From NCBI GenBank assembly GCA_965221845.1, contig OZ244919.1, positions 248,001-312,000 on the forward strand: a stretch of DNA of 64,000 bases, in the 5' to 3' direction. The notes beneath the pieces are model-generated. The model had not been told where the DNA came from. It saw nothing but the letters and a program-made list of their open reading frames with translations, and ran no database searches. The position numbers and the translations under genes were made by a program. Within the stretch, counting starts at the first letter, position 1; each line of letters starts with the position of its first letter. This document shows positions 26,992-35,960 of the stretch, one piece after another. The stretch comes from JAJEFO01 sp965221845 (GTDB taxonomy: Bacteria; Pseudomonadota; Alphaproteobacteria; Rhodobacterales; Rhodobacteraceae).

Positions 26992-27951
26992 ATGCCCGAG
27001 GGCCATCGCCACCTGACCTATGCGGAACGCTGCCAGATCCACGCCCTGAGGAAAAGCGGGCTTTCCGGCCCGGCGATCGCCCGCCAGCTCGGCCGCGACC
27101 GCACGACGGTCTGGCGCGAGGTGCGGCGCAACTCCGGCAGGCGCGGCTACCGCCACAAGCAGGCCCAGCGCAAGGCAGACAGGCGCCGCAGCGCGGCCTC
27201 GTCGGTAGCGCGCAAGATGACGCCGGAGCTGTGGCGCATGGCGGAGGATCGGCTGGCCGAGGGCTGGAGCCCCGAGCAGGTCAGCGGGCGCCTCCGCAAG
27301 GAGGGCGAGCCGATGGCGGGGCGTCAGTGGACCTGCGAGCGCATCCACGCCGACCGGAAGGCCGGCGGCGGTCTCTGGCGGCATCTCCGCCGCCGCGGGA
27401 AGAAGCCGAACTGGAAGGGCGGGGCCCACGCGGGCCGCGGCCGCATCCCGGGCCGGGTGGACATCTCCGAGCGCCCGGACGTCGTGGAGGCGAAGGAACG
27501 GGTCGGCGACTGGGAGGCCGACACCATCGTTGGCAAGGGCCACAGCGGCGCGCTTGTCTCCCTGGTGGACAGGGCGTCCAAGTACACGCTGCTCGAAAGG
27601 GTCGGGAGGAAGACGGCGGACGCGGTCGGCTCGGCCATGACCGGCATGCTGGGCCCTCTCCCCGTGCACACGGTCACCGCGGACAACGGCAAGGAGTTCG
27701 CGGGCCATGCCAGGGTGGCCGAGGCGCTGGGCGCGGGGTTCTTCTTCGCGCGCCCGTACCACTCCTGGGAGCGCGGCCTGAACGAGCACGTGAACGGGCT
27801 GGTGCGGGAGTGGTTCCCGAAGGGCACGGACTTCCGCAAGGTGACGGACGCAGAGGTGCAGGCCGTCCAGGACCGCCTCAACGCGCGGCCGCGCAAGGCG
27901 CTGGGCTACCTCACCCCGTCCGAGGCCTTCCACCAGGCGCAGCCGCCCTGA
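26992..27951 (+). CDS. IS30-family transposase
   Basis: A 319-residue DDE transposase. The N-terminal helix-turn-helix reads LTYAERCQIHALRKSGLS, then IARQLGRDRTTVWREVRRN, characteristic of IS30. The integrase core has D177 in GDWEADTIVG, D231 in VTADNGKEFAGH and E265 in SWERGLNEHVNGL, the family's catalytic triad, all present. The tail RPRKALGYLTPSEAF is also typical. Length is slightly below IS30 itself. Nothing suggests damage. Confidence 0.95.
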   Translation: MPEGHRHLTYAERCQIHALRKSGLSGPAIARQLGRDRTTVWREVRRNSGRRGYRHKQAQRKADRRRSAASSVARKMTPELWRMAEDRLAEGWSPEQVSGRLRKEGEPMAGRQWTCERIHADRKAGGGLWRHLRRRGKKPNWKGGAHAGRGRIPGRVDISERPDVVEAKERVGDWEADTIVGKGHSGALVSLVDRASKYTLLERVGRKTADAVGSAMTGMLGPLPVHTVTADNGKEFAGHARVAEALGAGFFFARPYHSWERGLNEHVNGLVREWFPKGTDFRKVTDAEVQAVQDRLNARPRKALGYLTPSEAFHQAQPP

Positions 27952-27995
27952 GGGGGCCTTCCGGGGCCGCCGGGGGCGGCTCCGAGGGGAGATGC

Positions 27996-28066
27996 GCGCT
28001 GTCCGCGGCCCGCCGTCCTCCGGTCGGGCTCCGCCCTCCCTGCGTCCGGCGGGCCGCGGACAGCGC
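27996..28066. repeat. 20-bp perfect inverted repeat in the IS30 3' region
   Basis: Arms at 27996-28015 and 28047-28066 pair perfectly over 20 GC-rich bases with a 31-base loop. It lies between the IS30 transposase stop and the right terminal repeat. It may stop transcription entering or leaving the element, or protect the transposase mRNA. Confidence 0.8.
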
Positions 28067-29514
28067 CCGGCAGGGCTTGCACCGCCCCGGAAGACTGGCT
28101 ACGCCTCCCGGTGAAGGGACCGCCGCCGCTCGGGCTTCGCCCCTCGCTGGCTGATGTTGCACTTCGGAGTGGAAGCGGCGAACACAAAAAGGCACTTGAG
28201 GACCACATGTTCGGCGCGGTCGAGACGTTGTTCAACCTGCAGCCAGTCGTCACGCTGTATGATCTGACAAACACCTGTTTCGAGGGTGAGGCTTCAGGCC
28301 AGCCCAAGGCGAGGCACGGGCATTCGAAGGAGCGGCGTTCGGATGCGCCCCTCCTCACGCTGGGCGCCGTTCTCGACAGCAGCGGCTTTCTGCGCCGGAC
28401 CGAGATCTTCCCCGGTAACGTCGTCGAGGCGCGCACGCTGGCGACGATGTTGACCACCCTCGGCGTACCCAAGGGTGGCATCATCGTCATGGACCGGGGC
28501 ATTGCCACCGAGGAGAACCTCGCCTGGATGCGGTCTGAAGGGTATATCTACCTCGTCGTCTCCCGCAGCCCCGCTCGGGTGTTCGACCCCGACGCTGCAA
28601 CCACGACCGTCACAACCGCCGGGCAGGAGGAGATCGCTGTCTGTCTCGATCGTGTGGAAGATCAGGAGGAAGACGCGACCCCGTACACGGAGGTTCTCCT
28701 GCGGTGCCACTCGCAAGCACGGGAGAAGAAGGAGACCGGTCTGATCACGCACTTCCAGGATCGGTTCGAACAGGGTCTCCAGGATCTGCACGCAAATCTC
28801 GCAAAGCCCCGAACACGGAAGACCTTGCCCTATGTCCAGCGCAAGATCGGACAGCTCCAGAAGGCGAACGCCGTGGTCGCGCAGCATTACACCATCACCG
28901 TCACGCCCGATCCGGAGAATAAACGGGCGGTGGCAATCACGTGGGAGCTGAACCCGTCGGACGGCTCCATGCTGCAGAAACCCGGCGTCTACAGCCTGCG
29001 GTCGAATTGTCTCGATTGGGACGCGGAGGCGATGTGGAAAGCCTACGCGATGCTCACGGATGTCGAATCCGTCTTCCGGTCCCTCAAGTCCGAGCTCGGT
29101 CTCCGCCCCATCTACCACCATAAGGAACGCCGCGCGGATGGGCATCTCTTCATCTCGGTGATCGCCTACCAGGCGATCCAGGTCCTCCGGACGCGCATGG
29201 CCCAGACCGGACTGACCGCAAGTTGGACGACGATCCGCAACGCCCTGCGGACCTTGCCCCGCATCACCACCGCCTTCGCCCGCCCCGACGGCCGCCGGGT
29301 GCATGTGCGCAACACCGCGCTCCCGAATGCCGACCAGGCCGCAATCTATCAGGCGATGCAGATCGCATCCCCGGCCCCGAACCTGCGCAAGACCATCGTC
29401 TGAAACCGCCGACAAGCCGTCGCGCAAAAATCCCGTAAATCCAAGTCTGTAGTGCCACTACGTTTTTTAACGTATTGAACATAAAGCTTTTTTTCACAAG
29501 ATGTTAAAGATGGG

Positions 29515-29838
29515 CAGACGTCGGCATCCCGGACCGGCGGACCTTCCGTCCCGCCATGCCGGGAACGTGAAGGAGGCCCGAACCTGCCGGGACGCTCCCA
29601 GACGGCCCGCAGTCGTCCCGGCCACGCCCGGACGGCCCCGATCCCGCCCTTCGCCGGCAACGCCACGATCCCGGGCCGCCGCCCGGCCGCCGGCCGTGCG
29701 CACACGGAACCGCCGTCCGCCATGACCGGGCGTTCGCGCACCGACGGTCAGGCTGGCGGGAATTGCTGCGAAAACGGAACGGGGGCTTGATGTCCTGCCG
29801 CATTTTGCGCATCTTGCACGCAAGGACGGAGGAGAGAG
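29515..29838. other. GC-rich spacer between IS copy 1 and the toxin-antitoxin pair
   Basis: No gene recognised. Part of it (about 29580-29690) loosely resembles intergenic sequence at 32765-32870 (alternating CCGGGA/GCCGCAG/CCCGGA blocks), which may be a diverged repeat or simply shared composition. The last 60 bases are lower in GC and probably hold the promoter of the following pair. Confidence 0.35.
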
Positions 29839-30093
29839 ATGGCCATCCCGGAAGTCAAGGCGACCCGTTTCGCGCGCAATTTCCCCCAGATGAAGGAGGA
29901 CGTGCGCAAACATGGCATGATTGCCGTGTCCAGTGACAGGCGAACGGTGGGGGCGTTCATCTCTCCAGCCGTGATGGAGGAGCTTGAGCTCCTGCGTCGC
30001 CGCAGGCGTGAGCTGGTCCGCCTCGAGGATGCGGATGACGCGTTCTTTGAAGGGCTGGACAGGTCGGTCGCCACATACGACGCTCTCGAGTGA
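29839..30093 (+). CDS. Antitoxin, Phd/YefM-like prevent-host-death type
   Basis: An 84-residue protein behind a strong GGAGGAGAG site. The N-terminal half (VKATRFARNFPQMKEDVRKHG, IAVSSDRRTVGAFISPAVMEELE) resembles the DNA-binding dimer domain of Phd/YefM-type antitoxins. The acidic helical C-terminus (LEDADDAFFEGLDRS) would wrap the toxin. It precedes a growth-inhibitor-like gene by only three bases, the classic antitoxin-first order. Such antitoxins usually repress their own promoter. Confidence 0.7.
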   Translation: MAIPEVKATRFARNFPQMKEDVRKHGMIAVSSDRRTVGAFISPAVMEELELLRRRRRELVRLEDADDAFFEGLDRSVATYDALE

Positions 30094-30096
30094 TGC

Positions 30097-30522
30097 ATGG
30101 TGCTTCCCGAACCGAGGCCCGGCCTCGTCATCGGCTATGACTTCCTGTTTCGGGAGCAGGCTGACGCGGGAATGGAAAACGCAAGCAAGCCCCATCCCGC
30201 AGTGATCGTCATCGTGGACCGGAGGGACGCGCGCGACAGGGTCAGCGTCGTCGCAGTCAGCCACTCCCCGCCCAGCCCGGGACAGGCCCGTCACCATCTA
30301 AAGCTTGCGCCGGCGGAGTGCGCTCAAATGGGGCTTGATGCAGATGATCACTGGATCAACCTGAGGGACATCAACGCGTTTGACTGGCCGGGGTTCGACC
30401 TTGCAAGGACCACAGCATCGGGAAACGGCTACGTGCATGGCGCAATGTCGAAGAGAACGTTCATCCGGCTGGTCGAGGCCCTGAAGGCTTGCGCCGGACG
30501 GCAGGTGATTCTGCGTGACTGA
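30097..30522 (+). CDS. PemK-like growth inhibitor (toxin)
   Basis: A 141-residue protein starting three bases after the antitoxin stop. It begins PEPRPGLVIGYDFLF and contains HPAVIVIVDRRDARDRVSVVAVSHSPP, DDHWINLRDINAFDWPGFDL and GYVHGAMSKRTFIRLVEAL, in the order found in a PemK-like growth-inhibitor family common in alphaproteobacteria. PemK relatives are mRNA interferases. Whether this branch cuts RNA is inferred. It lies between an IS copy and dhaKL, consistent with a role in stabilising the IS-bounded segment. Confidence 0.65.
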   Translation: MVLPEPRPGLVIGYDFLFREQADAGMENASKPHPAVIVIVDRRDARDRVSVVAVSHSPPSPGQARHHLKLAPAECAQMGLDADDHWINLRDINAFDWPGFDLARTTASGNGYVHGAMSKRTFIRLVEALKACAGRQVILRD

Positions 30523-30763
30523 GGCATGCGTCGCGGCGGCTGTGCAGCCTGCAACGGACTGAACCTCGGCGGCATGGACCCAGGGTTCCGGGCCCTGCCC
30601 CGATTTCGCGGACCGCGTGCCGAACAGGCTGGATTCCGGCGGCAGGCTGTGCGACCAGCTTGTCGGCGGCAATCGGCGGACCCCCGGCGGGAGCGGCCTT
30701 TGCGTCAGGCCTGACGGCCTCTTCGGCGCCGAAGGCAACCGGGCCATGCGATGGAGGCTTGAA

Positions 30764-32386
30764 ATGGCGCAATTCGTCAACGCCAGGGAAGATCTCGTCA
30801 AGGAGGCCATCGACGGGCTGGTGGCCTGCTCGGGCGGCCGGCTCGCGAGGCTCGACGGCTATCCGCACGTCAAGGTCGTGCACCGCGCGGACTGGGATCG
30901 CTCCAAGGTCGCACTGGTCTCGGGCGGCGGTTCGGGGCACGAACCTGCACATGCGGGCTTCGTCGGCCCCGGCATGCTCACCGCCGCAGTCTGCGGAGAG
31001 GTCTTCGCCTCCCCGCCTGTGGAAGCCGTCCTGGCCGGCATCCTCGCGATGACCGGTGATGCAGGATGCCTTCTGATCGTCAAGAACTACACGGGCGACC
31101 GCCTGAACTTCGGCCTTGCCGCCGAACTCGCGCGTGCGGGGGGCCGCAAGGTGAAGATGGTGGTGGTGGACGACGACATCGCGCTTCCGGACCTGTCGCA
31201 GCCGCGCGGCGTCGCCGGCACGCTCTTCGTCCACAAGATCGCGGGCGCGATGGCGGAAGCCGGCGCATCCCTCGACGACGTGGCGCGGGCGGCGAAGCGG
31301 ATCATCGGCAAAGTCGCCTCCATCGGAGCAAGCCTGGACACATGCACCGTCCCCGGCTCGCCGAAGGAGGACCGCATCCCGCCGGGCAAGGCGGAGCTTG
31401 GCCTCGGCATACACGGCGAGCCCGGCGTCGAGCAGGTCGACTTCACGGACGCGGCCGCAATTGTGGAAGTCGCGCTCGGAAAGCTCCGGCCCCGCATCGG
31501 GGACGGCCCCTGCGTCGCGCTGATGAACAACCTCGGCTCGACCACGCCGCTGGAAATGTCCGTCCTCTGCCACACGCTGGCGGGCTCGCGCGCGGTCACC
31601 CACATGATCGGCCCGGCGCCGATGATGACGTCGCTCGACATGAGAGGCTTCTCGGTTTCCGTCCTGCCCGTCACCGACAGCGATCTCGCCGCGCTGTCAT
31701 CGCCCGTGCCGATGCGGGCCTGGCCTGGCCTGGAAAAGGTGACCTCCGTGGAGACCACGCCGCTCCCGGACGGGCTGTCGCCGAACACCCCGGTCCCGTC
31801 GCCGGACCCGAAGACCCGCCGGGCCATCGAGCGCGTGGCCGACGTCCTGATCGGCGCCGAGGTCCGGCTCAACGAGCTGGACGCCAAGTCCGGCGACGGT
31901 GACACCGGAAGCACGCTTGCCGCCGCCGCCCGGTCACTGAGGTCGCGGCTCGACCGTATGCCGCTTGCCGACCTCACCCAGCTCTTCCCCGTTCTCGGCA
32001 ACGAGCTGGGCCAGACGATGGGAGGCTCTTTCGGCGTCATCCTCGCGATCTACTTCAACGCGGCAGGCGACGCCTGCGCCGGCGGCGCGCCCCTCGCGAA
32101 GGCCCTGAAGGAGGGCCTGAAACGCGTCTCCGAAGCCGGCGGCGCCCAGGCGGGCGACCGGACGATGATAGATGCGCTCGCTCCCGCGCTCGACGCACTG
32201 GACGGCGGCCTTGCCGCGGCGGCGAAGGCGGCCCGCAAGGGCGCAGACAGGACCGCATCGATTCGCAAGGCGCGAGCGGGACGCGCCGAATACGTGCCGC
32301 CCGGGAGCCTGACGGGCCACAACGATCCTGGCGCAGAGGCGGTCGCACTGCTCTTCGAGAGCCTCGCCGGGGCGACAGGGGGCTGA
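30764..32386 (+). CDS. Dihydroxyacetone kinase, DhaK-DhaL fusion (ATP-dependent)
   Basis: A 540-residue single-chain kinase phosphorylating dihydroxyacetone (or a related short keto-sugar). The N-terminal DhaK domain shows ALVSGGGSGHEPAHAGFVG and GIHGEPG with H217, equivalent to the His that binds substrate covalently in E. coli DhaK. The C-terminal DhaL domain shows NELDAKSGDGDTGSTL, the Asp cluster that binds Mg-ATP, and LGQTMGGSFG. Fused enzymes use ATP, unlike the split PEP-dependent system. The ATG at 30764 follows a GGAGG about ten bases back. An open frame upstream adds 49 unconserved residues. It has no obvious pathway partners nearby. Confidence 0.92.
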   Translation: MAQFVNAREDLVKEAIDGLVACSGGRLARLDGYPHVKVVHRADWDRSKVALVSGGGSGHEPAHAGFVGPGMLTAAVCGEVFASPPVEAVLAGILAMTGDAGCLLIVKNYTGDRLNFGLAAELARAGGRKVKMVVVDDDIALPDLSQPRGVAGTLFVHKIAGAMAEAGASLDDVARAAKRIIGKVASIGASLDTCTVPGSPKEDRIPPGKAELGLGIHGEPGVEQVDFTDAAAIVEVALGKLRPRIGDGPCVALMNNLGSTTPLEMSVLCHTLAGSRAVTHMIGPAPMMTSLDMRGFSVSVLPVTDSDLAALSSPVPMRAWPGLEKVTSVETTPLPDGLSPNTPVPSPDPKTRRAIERVADVLIGAEVRLNELDAKSGDGDTGSTLAAAARSLRSRLDRMPLADLTQLFPVLGNELGQTMGGSFGVILAIYFNAAGDACAGGAPLAKALKEGLKRVSEAGGAQAGDRTMIDALAPALDALDGGLAAAAKAARKGADRTASIRKARAGRAEYVPPGSLTGHNDPGAEAVALLFESLAGATGG

Positions 32387-33022
32387 TCCAGAGCGGACGC
32401 GGCATCCGTCACGCGCAGAAGGCCACCGTCAATGGCATTGCCCGGCTCGGCTGGTTTCGCGCGCAAATTCGGACAGGCTGCTGGAAGGCCGTCATCGCCT
32501 GCGTGGCGTCACGAGCATGTCAGCAGCATGGCCCTCTCGGAAACGGGGCATGTCCCCGACACGGCTGCCGCAGGCCTGCACGGCAGCGGCACTGCCGGCT
32601 CCTGCGCGTCGTTCCGGGAACCGCGAACAAGATCACGGCTGTGGCCGGCACGGAAATGGCGGCTCGGAGCGCGAAACCCGCCAACCGGCGCGTGACGGCA
32701 CCTGCCGCCAGACATTCTTTTCGTTCGCTTCGCGATGCCGGTGGAGACAAAGGGGCCGAAGCTTGCCGGGATGCTTCCCGACTTGCCGACGGGCCGCAGC
32801 CGCCTCGGGCGTGCCCGGATCCCGCCGAACTCCGGAACCCCGGGCATCGGCCCGGTCGCCGGGGCCTTGCGTCAGGCCAAAATCGCCGTCGAGCCGGCCA
32901 GTTGCCAAGCGTCGGGATTTGCTGCACGAACGAACGCCGATACTTGACAGTACTGGTCGATTCGGATCAGTTTGACGCATTGATCGTCTTGAATCCAGGT
33001 TCCATAGGCGAAAGGATCCTCC
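32387..33022. other. Intergenic region without a recognised gene
   Basis: About 640 bases. Short open frames occur on both strands but none resembles a known protein or shows a convincing start. The last 60 bases are lower in GC and hold AAAGGA just before the TTG start of the next gene, so the promoter of the GPP34-P450 gene should be here. Confidence 0.45.
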
Positions 33023-35101
33023 TTGAATTTGCAGCATGAATTGGTGCTGCTGCTCCTCAACGAGGAGAGCGGCTACTTCCATCAGGTTCCCGGCTGGAAC
33101 CTGAACTGTGCTGTCGCGGGCGCCGGACTCGCCGAACTGGCGCTCTCAGGCCGTATAGACATGGACCTGGACCACCTCTTCATCTCCGACCCGTCCACGA
33201 CTGAAGATCCCCATCTGGACTCCATGCTGAAGGCGATCGGCGACGAGCCGCAGAAGCGAAATACCCAGTACTGGATCGAACACCTCTCGCCGCGCTCCGA
33301 AGCGATCATGGCAGACACCTTGGACAGCCTTGAGGACAAGGGGATCCTGATCCATCACTCCGGCGGATTCTGGTCCCTTGCCCAAGGCACCTGGCAAGTG
33401 GACGCCTACTCGATGCCCGACGACATTCCGAGCGATTTCGTCAAGGCACGGATCGCGAAGGTTCTGTTTGGGGGCGAAATCCCCCATCCGAAGGACGCAA
33501 TCCTGGTCGCGCTCGCCAATTCGTGCCAGGTCCTTCACCTCATCTTCCCTCTGGACGAAGAGGTCACCAAGCGCGTCGACCTCATCTGCAAGCTCGATGT
33601 CATCGGTCGCTCCATCGCCGACGCAACCGCCAAGAGCATCGCCCAGCCGCGGTTTCACCGCGCCCTGAGCACGAAGCCGATTCCCTCGGCTCCGCTGCGC
33701 GACCTGCTCTTCAGCCCGGAGTTCCGGACTGGCAACATTCCCGCTCTCTTTGCCGACGTCGCCCGCAAGCACGGACCCGTCTTCAGGCTCAAAGTGCCCT
33801 TCCAGAAGGAGGGAATGCTCTTTCTCGCGGGCCCCGGTGCCAACCGCTGGCTGCAGCAGGTCGGCCGCAGCTACGTGCGTTCGAAAGACTACCTCTCGGG
33901 ATTCGAGCAGGTGTACGGGGCATCGCGCATACTGCCCTCGATGGACGGCGCCGATCACTTCCGCATGCGCAAGGCCATTCATGCAACCTACTCGCGTGCC
34001 GCGCTGGCCAGTCGTCTCGACGAGCTGTACCAACACGCCCGGGAACATCTTGCGACATGGAAGGCCGGCGACGTTCTGCCTGCGGTTCAGGCGCTTAACG
34101 GCTTCGTCAATGCACAATTTTCGCAGCTATCCATTGGGATCGACACCCAGAAGGAATTTAAGGAACTGCTCAAGTTCAAGGAGCGTTCGCTGATCACGCA
34201 TGTTCAGCGGGCGCTCCCGAAGTTCATGCTGAGGACTCCGGGCATGAACCGGCGAAAGAAGCAGATCGGCGACCTGGTGAACCGCATCCAGGCCGCACAT
34301 ACGCCAGCCCAGCGCGTCGGGTGCCCTCGCGACATCGTTGACGACATGCTGACCCTGCATGCTGCCGATCCGCAGTTCCTGCCCGAGACGGATCTTCCCT
34401 TCTCCCTGATTTCTCCCCTGATCGTCAGCGTCTACATGGGCAAGGCACTGAGCTTTGCGTTCTACAACCTGGTGCGTCAGCCGGATCTGTACAGGCAGGT
34501 CCAGGAGGAGGCCGACAGGGTCTTTGCAGAGGGCGACCCCGAGGCGGATGCCCTGAGCAAGTCGGGGATCGATCTCACCTACCGCTTCTTCATGGAGTCC
34601 CAGCGTCTCTACCCGATCATCCCGATGCAGATCAGAACGGTGATGAACGCCTGCGTGGTCGAGGGCTACGAGATCCCGGTGAGCTCGAAGATCTACCTTG
34701 TCCAGGCGGCCGCGCACTACATGGAGGACGTCTTTCCCGATCCCCTCTCCTTCGACATCGAACGTCACCGGACGAAGCGCGACAGGGCCGACCGGAGTTC
34801 GAGCTATGCCCCCTTCGGCCTGGGCACCCACAAGTGCCTGGGATTCCAGTGGGTGGAGCTCCATCTGGCGATCAACCTGCTGATGCTCGTCCACCATTTC
34901 CGCTTCGAGCTGGCACCCGCCGACTACCAGCTTCGGATCAATCCCTTCCCGACGATGGCACCTACCCGCAAGATGAAGCTCCGGATTGCCGAAAAGAGGC
35001 ATGAGATGAATCCACCGCGCGCCCGCCCGCCCCGCGCGCGCGCCGAACCCGCCCCTTCCGGGGCTGCCGCCTGTCCCGTGACCGGAGCGGAGGCCACATG
35101 A
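33023..35101 (+). CDS. GPP34 (GOLPH3-like) domain fused to a cytochrome P450
   Basis: A 692-residue two-domain protein in one continuous frame. Residues about 5-210 look like a GPP34 domain (LQHELVLLLLNEESGYF, LNCAVAGAGLAELALSGRID), whose eukaryotic relatives bind phosphatidylinositol-4-phosphate on Golgi membranes. Residues about 225-660 are a P450: ExxR as E525-SQR528, and the heme loop APFGLGTHKCLGF with Cys605. The I-helix lacks the usual AGxDT/S (YMGKALSFAF), so oxygen activation may be atypical. The start is TTG 33023 with AAGGA upstream. The tail is Pro/Arg/Ala-rich. With a sterol operon in the same window, a sterol or membrane-lipid substrate is attractive but unproven. Confidence 0.82.
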   Translation: MNLQHELVLLLLNEESGYFHQVPGWNLNCAVAGAGLAELALSGRIDMDLDHLFISDPSTTEDPHLDSMLKAIGDEPQKRNTQYWIEHLSPRSEAIMADTLDSLEDKGILIHHSGGFWSLAQGTWQVDAYSMPDDIPSDFVKARIAKVLFGGEIPHPKDAILVALANSCQVLHLIFPLDEEVTKRVDLICKLDVIGRSIADATAKSIAQPRFHRALSTKPIPSAPLRDLLFSPEFRTGNIPALFADVARKHGPVFRLKVPFQKEGMLFLAGPGANRWLQQVGRSYVRSKDYLSGFEQVYGASRILPSMDGADHFRMRKAIHATYSRAALASRLDELYQHAREHLATWKAGDVLPAVQALNGFVNAQFSQLSIGIDTQKEFKELLKFKERSLITHVQRALPKFMLRTPGMNRRKKQIGDLVNRIQAAHTPAQRVGCPRDIVDDMLTLHAADPQFLPETDLPFSLISPLIVSVYMGKALSFAFYNLVRQPDLYRQVQEEADRVFAEGDPEADALSKSGIDLTYRFFMESQRLYPIIPMQIRTVMNACVVEGYEIPVSSKIYLVQAAAHYMEDVFPDPLSFDIERHRTKRDRADRSSSYAPFGLGTHKCLGFQWVELHLAINLLMLVHHFRFELAPADYQLRINPFPTMAPTRKMKLRIAEKRHEMNPPRARPPRARAEPAPSGAAACPVTGAEAT

Positions 35102-35129
35102 CCTCTCCCCCGGCGGTTCCGGTCCGATT

Positions 35130-35935
35130 GCATGCATGGCAGGCAGCAATGCTGCCGCCAGCCTGCTCGGGCCCGGCATCTTGGCGACGGGACTCGTTTT
35201 CGGCTGCCGACCCGGAGCAGGAGGCGTGGCCTGCGCCTCCCTTCATCGAGCCGCACGGCAACGTGCGTCCGCCCGAAGAGGAACGCAGCACGATCGCCGA
35301 TGTCGGGAAGTGCGTGATTCGCGCCCATTGCGGGGCCAGCGTGCCGCTCAGGCCGATTGCCTCGGTCGGGACGGGAACCCTCGACAAGCCCGATTTGGCA
35401 CCGCGATGGCAGCATGGCCGCAACTTTGAGCGCCCATGCCAGCCTGGCCGTGACCTCATGCCCCGGGGGGAACGGCCATCCGGAAGACGCTGTGCTGGCC
35501 GAAATCGCCGAGGAGTGCCCGGTTCCGGGGGCCACCCTCGGCGGCCAGGCCCCGCGGCAGCCAGAGTCTTTCGGTGCGCCGCGACGGGACTTGATCGCGG
35601 CGCTGATGGCGATCCTCCCGGCGATCGCCATTCCACTGAGGTCTTGCACGAGGCCGCTGATCATAATGGCGGCCATTCCCTTCGGACTGATCGGCGCCAT
35701 CTTCGGCCATCCGCTCCCGGGACGACGCCCTTCGCTGCCGTCCCAGCCATGGGGCCTCTCGACGTGAGCAGCTTGCTGGCGAACGACTCGCTGGCCATGA
35801 TCGCCTTCGCCAGCCAGACGCCCGGCAAGGGAACACGATGCGATGGTTCGGGGCGCCAAGGAGCGCTTCCGGCCGAGCATGCTGACCGCGGTCACCACCT
35901 TCATCGGCTTCTTCGGCCAAGGGGCGTCAACGAGG
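35130..35935 (+). pseudogene. Decayed RND (HAE1/AcrB-type) efflux transporter
   Basis: Pieces of an RND pump are recognisable in different rightward frames. First comes PPEEERSTIADVGKCVIRA with ASVPLRPIASV, then LIAALMAILPAIAIPLRS with PLIIMAAIPFGLIGAIFGH, then LLANDSLAMIAFAS, and finally AMVRGAKERFRPSMLTAVTTFIG. In intact pumps these blocks form one C-terminal half. Here at least three frameshifts and large deletions separate them. The gene is a clear relic with no open frame longer than a few blocks. Confidence 0.75.
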
Positions 35936-35960
35936 AAAGGGAAGAGGAGATCGATCGCAC

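Larger units (their letters stand above)
26872..28180 (+). mobile_element. IS30-family element inserted in the IS1634-type element
   Basis: A 1309-bp element whose boundaries are fixed by comparison with the uninterrupted copy at 42685. Target AAC is duplicated (26869-26871 and 28181-28183). Its 26-bp terminal inverted repeats (26872-26897 and 28155-28180) agree at 22 positions and contain the core TTCCACTC. It carries one intact transposase gene and a long 3' stem-loop. The intact gene and clean ends suggest a recent, potentially active insertion. Confidence 0.9.
26257..29403 (+). pseudogene. IS1634-type transposase gene, disrupted
   Basis: The reading frame starts MFVRKIRTRTTSSGESYF. It is intact for about 140 codons, then shifts at the 11-bp duplication (26668-26689) and hits a stop at 26689-26691. 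The gene resumes but is split again by the IS30 insertion at 26869-28183. The remaining 3' part (28184-29403) is intact and encodes the DDE catalytic core seen in copy 2. Since the duplication alone kills the frame, either event would have inactivated this copy. Their order is unknown. Confidence 0.9.
26076..29514 (+). mobile_element. IS1634-type element, copy 1, interrupted by IS30
   Basis: Bounded by a 13-base inverted repeat CCCATCTTTAACA (26076-26088) and its complement ending GATGGG at 29514. CAGA flanks both sides and may be a 4-bp target duplication. Without the nested IS30 and its 3-bp duplication, the element is 2127 bp and almost identical to the copy at 42685. Differences include a few substitutions, an 11-bp duplication (26668-26678 repeated at 26679-26689) and absence of a 9-bp repeat present in copy 2. 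It cannot encode its own transposase. Confidence 0.88.

Noticed and set aside
28294..29427. A 377-codon minus-strand open frame repeated identically at 43589-44722
   Set aside because: Antisense to the transposase genes of both IS1634-type copies. Being duplicated only reflects IS duplication.
29580..32870. A possible repeat family shared by spacers near 29580-29690 and 32765-32870
   Set aside because: The resemblance is broken into short CCGG-rich blocks and may be due to composition alone, so I do not claim homology.
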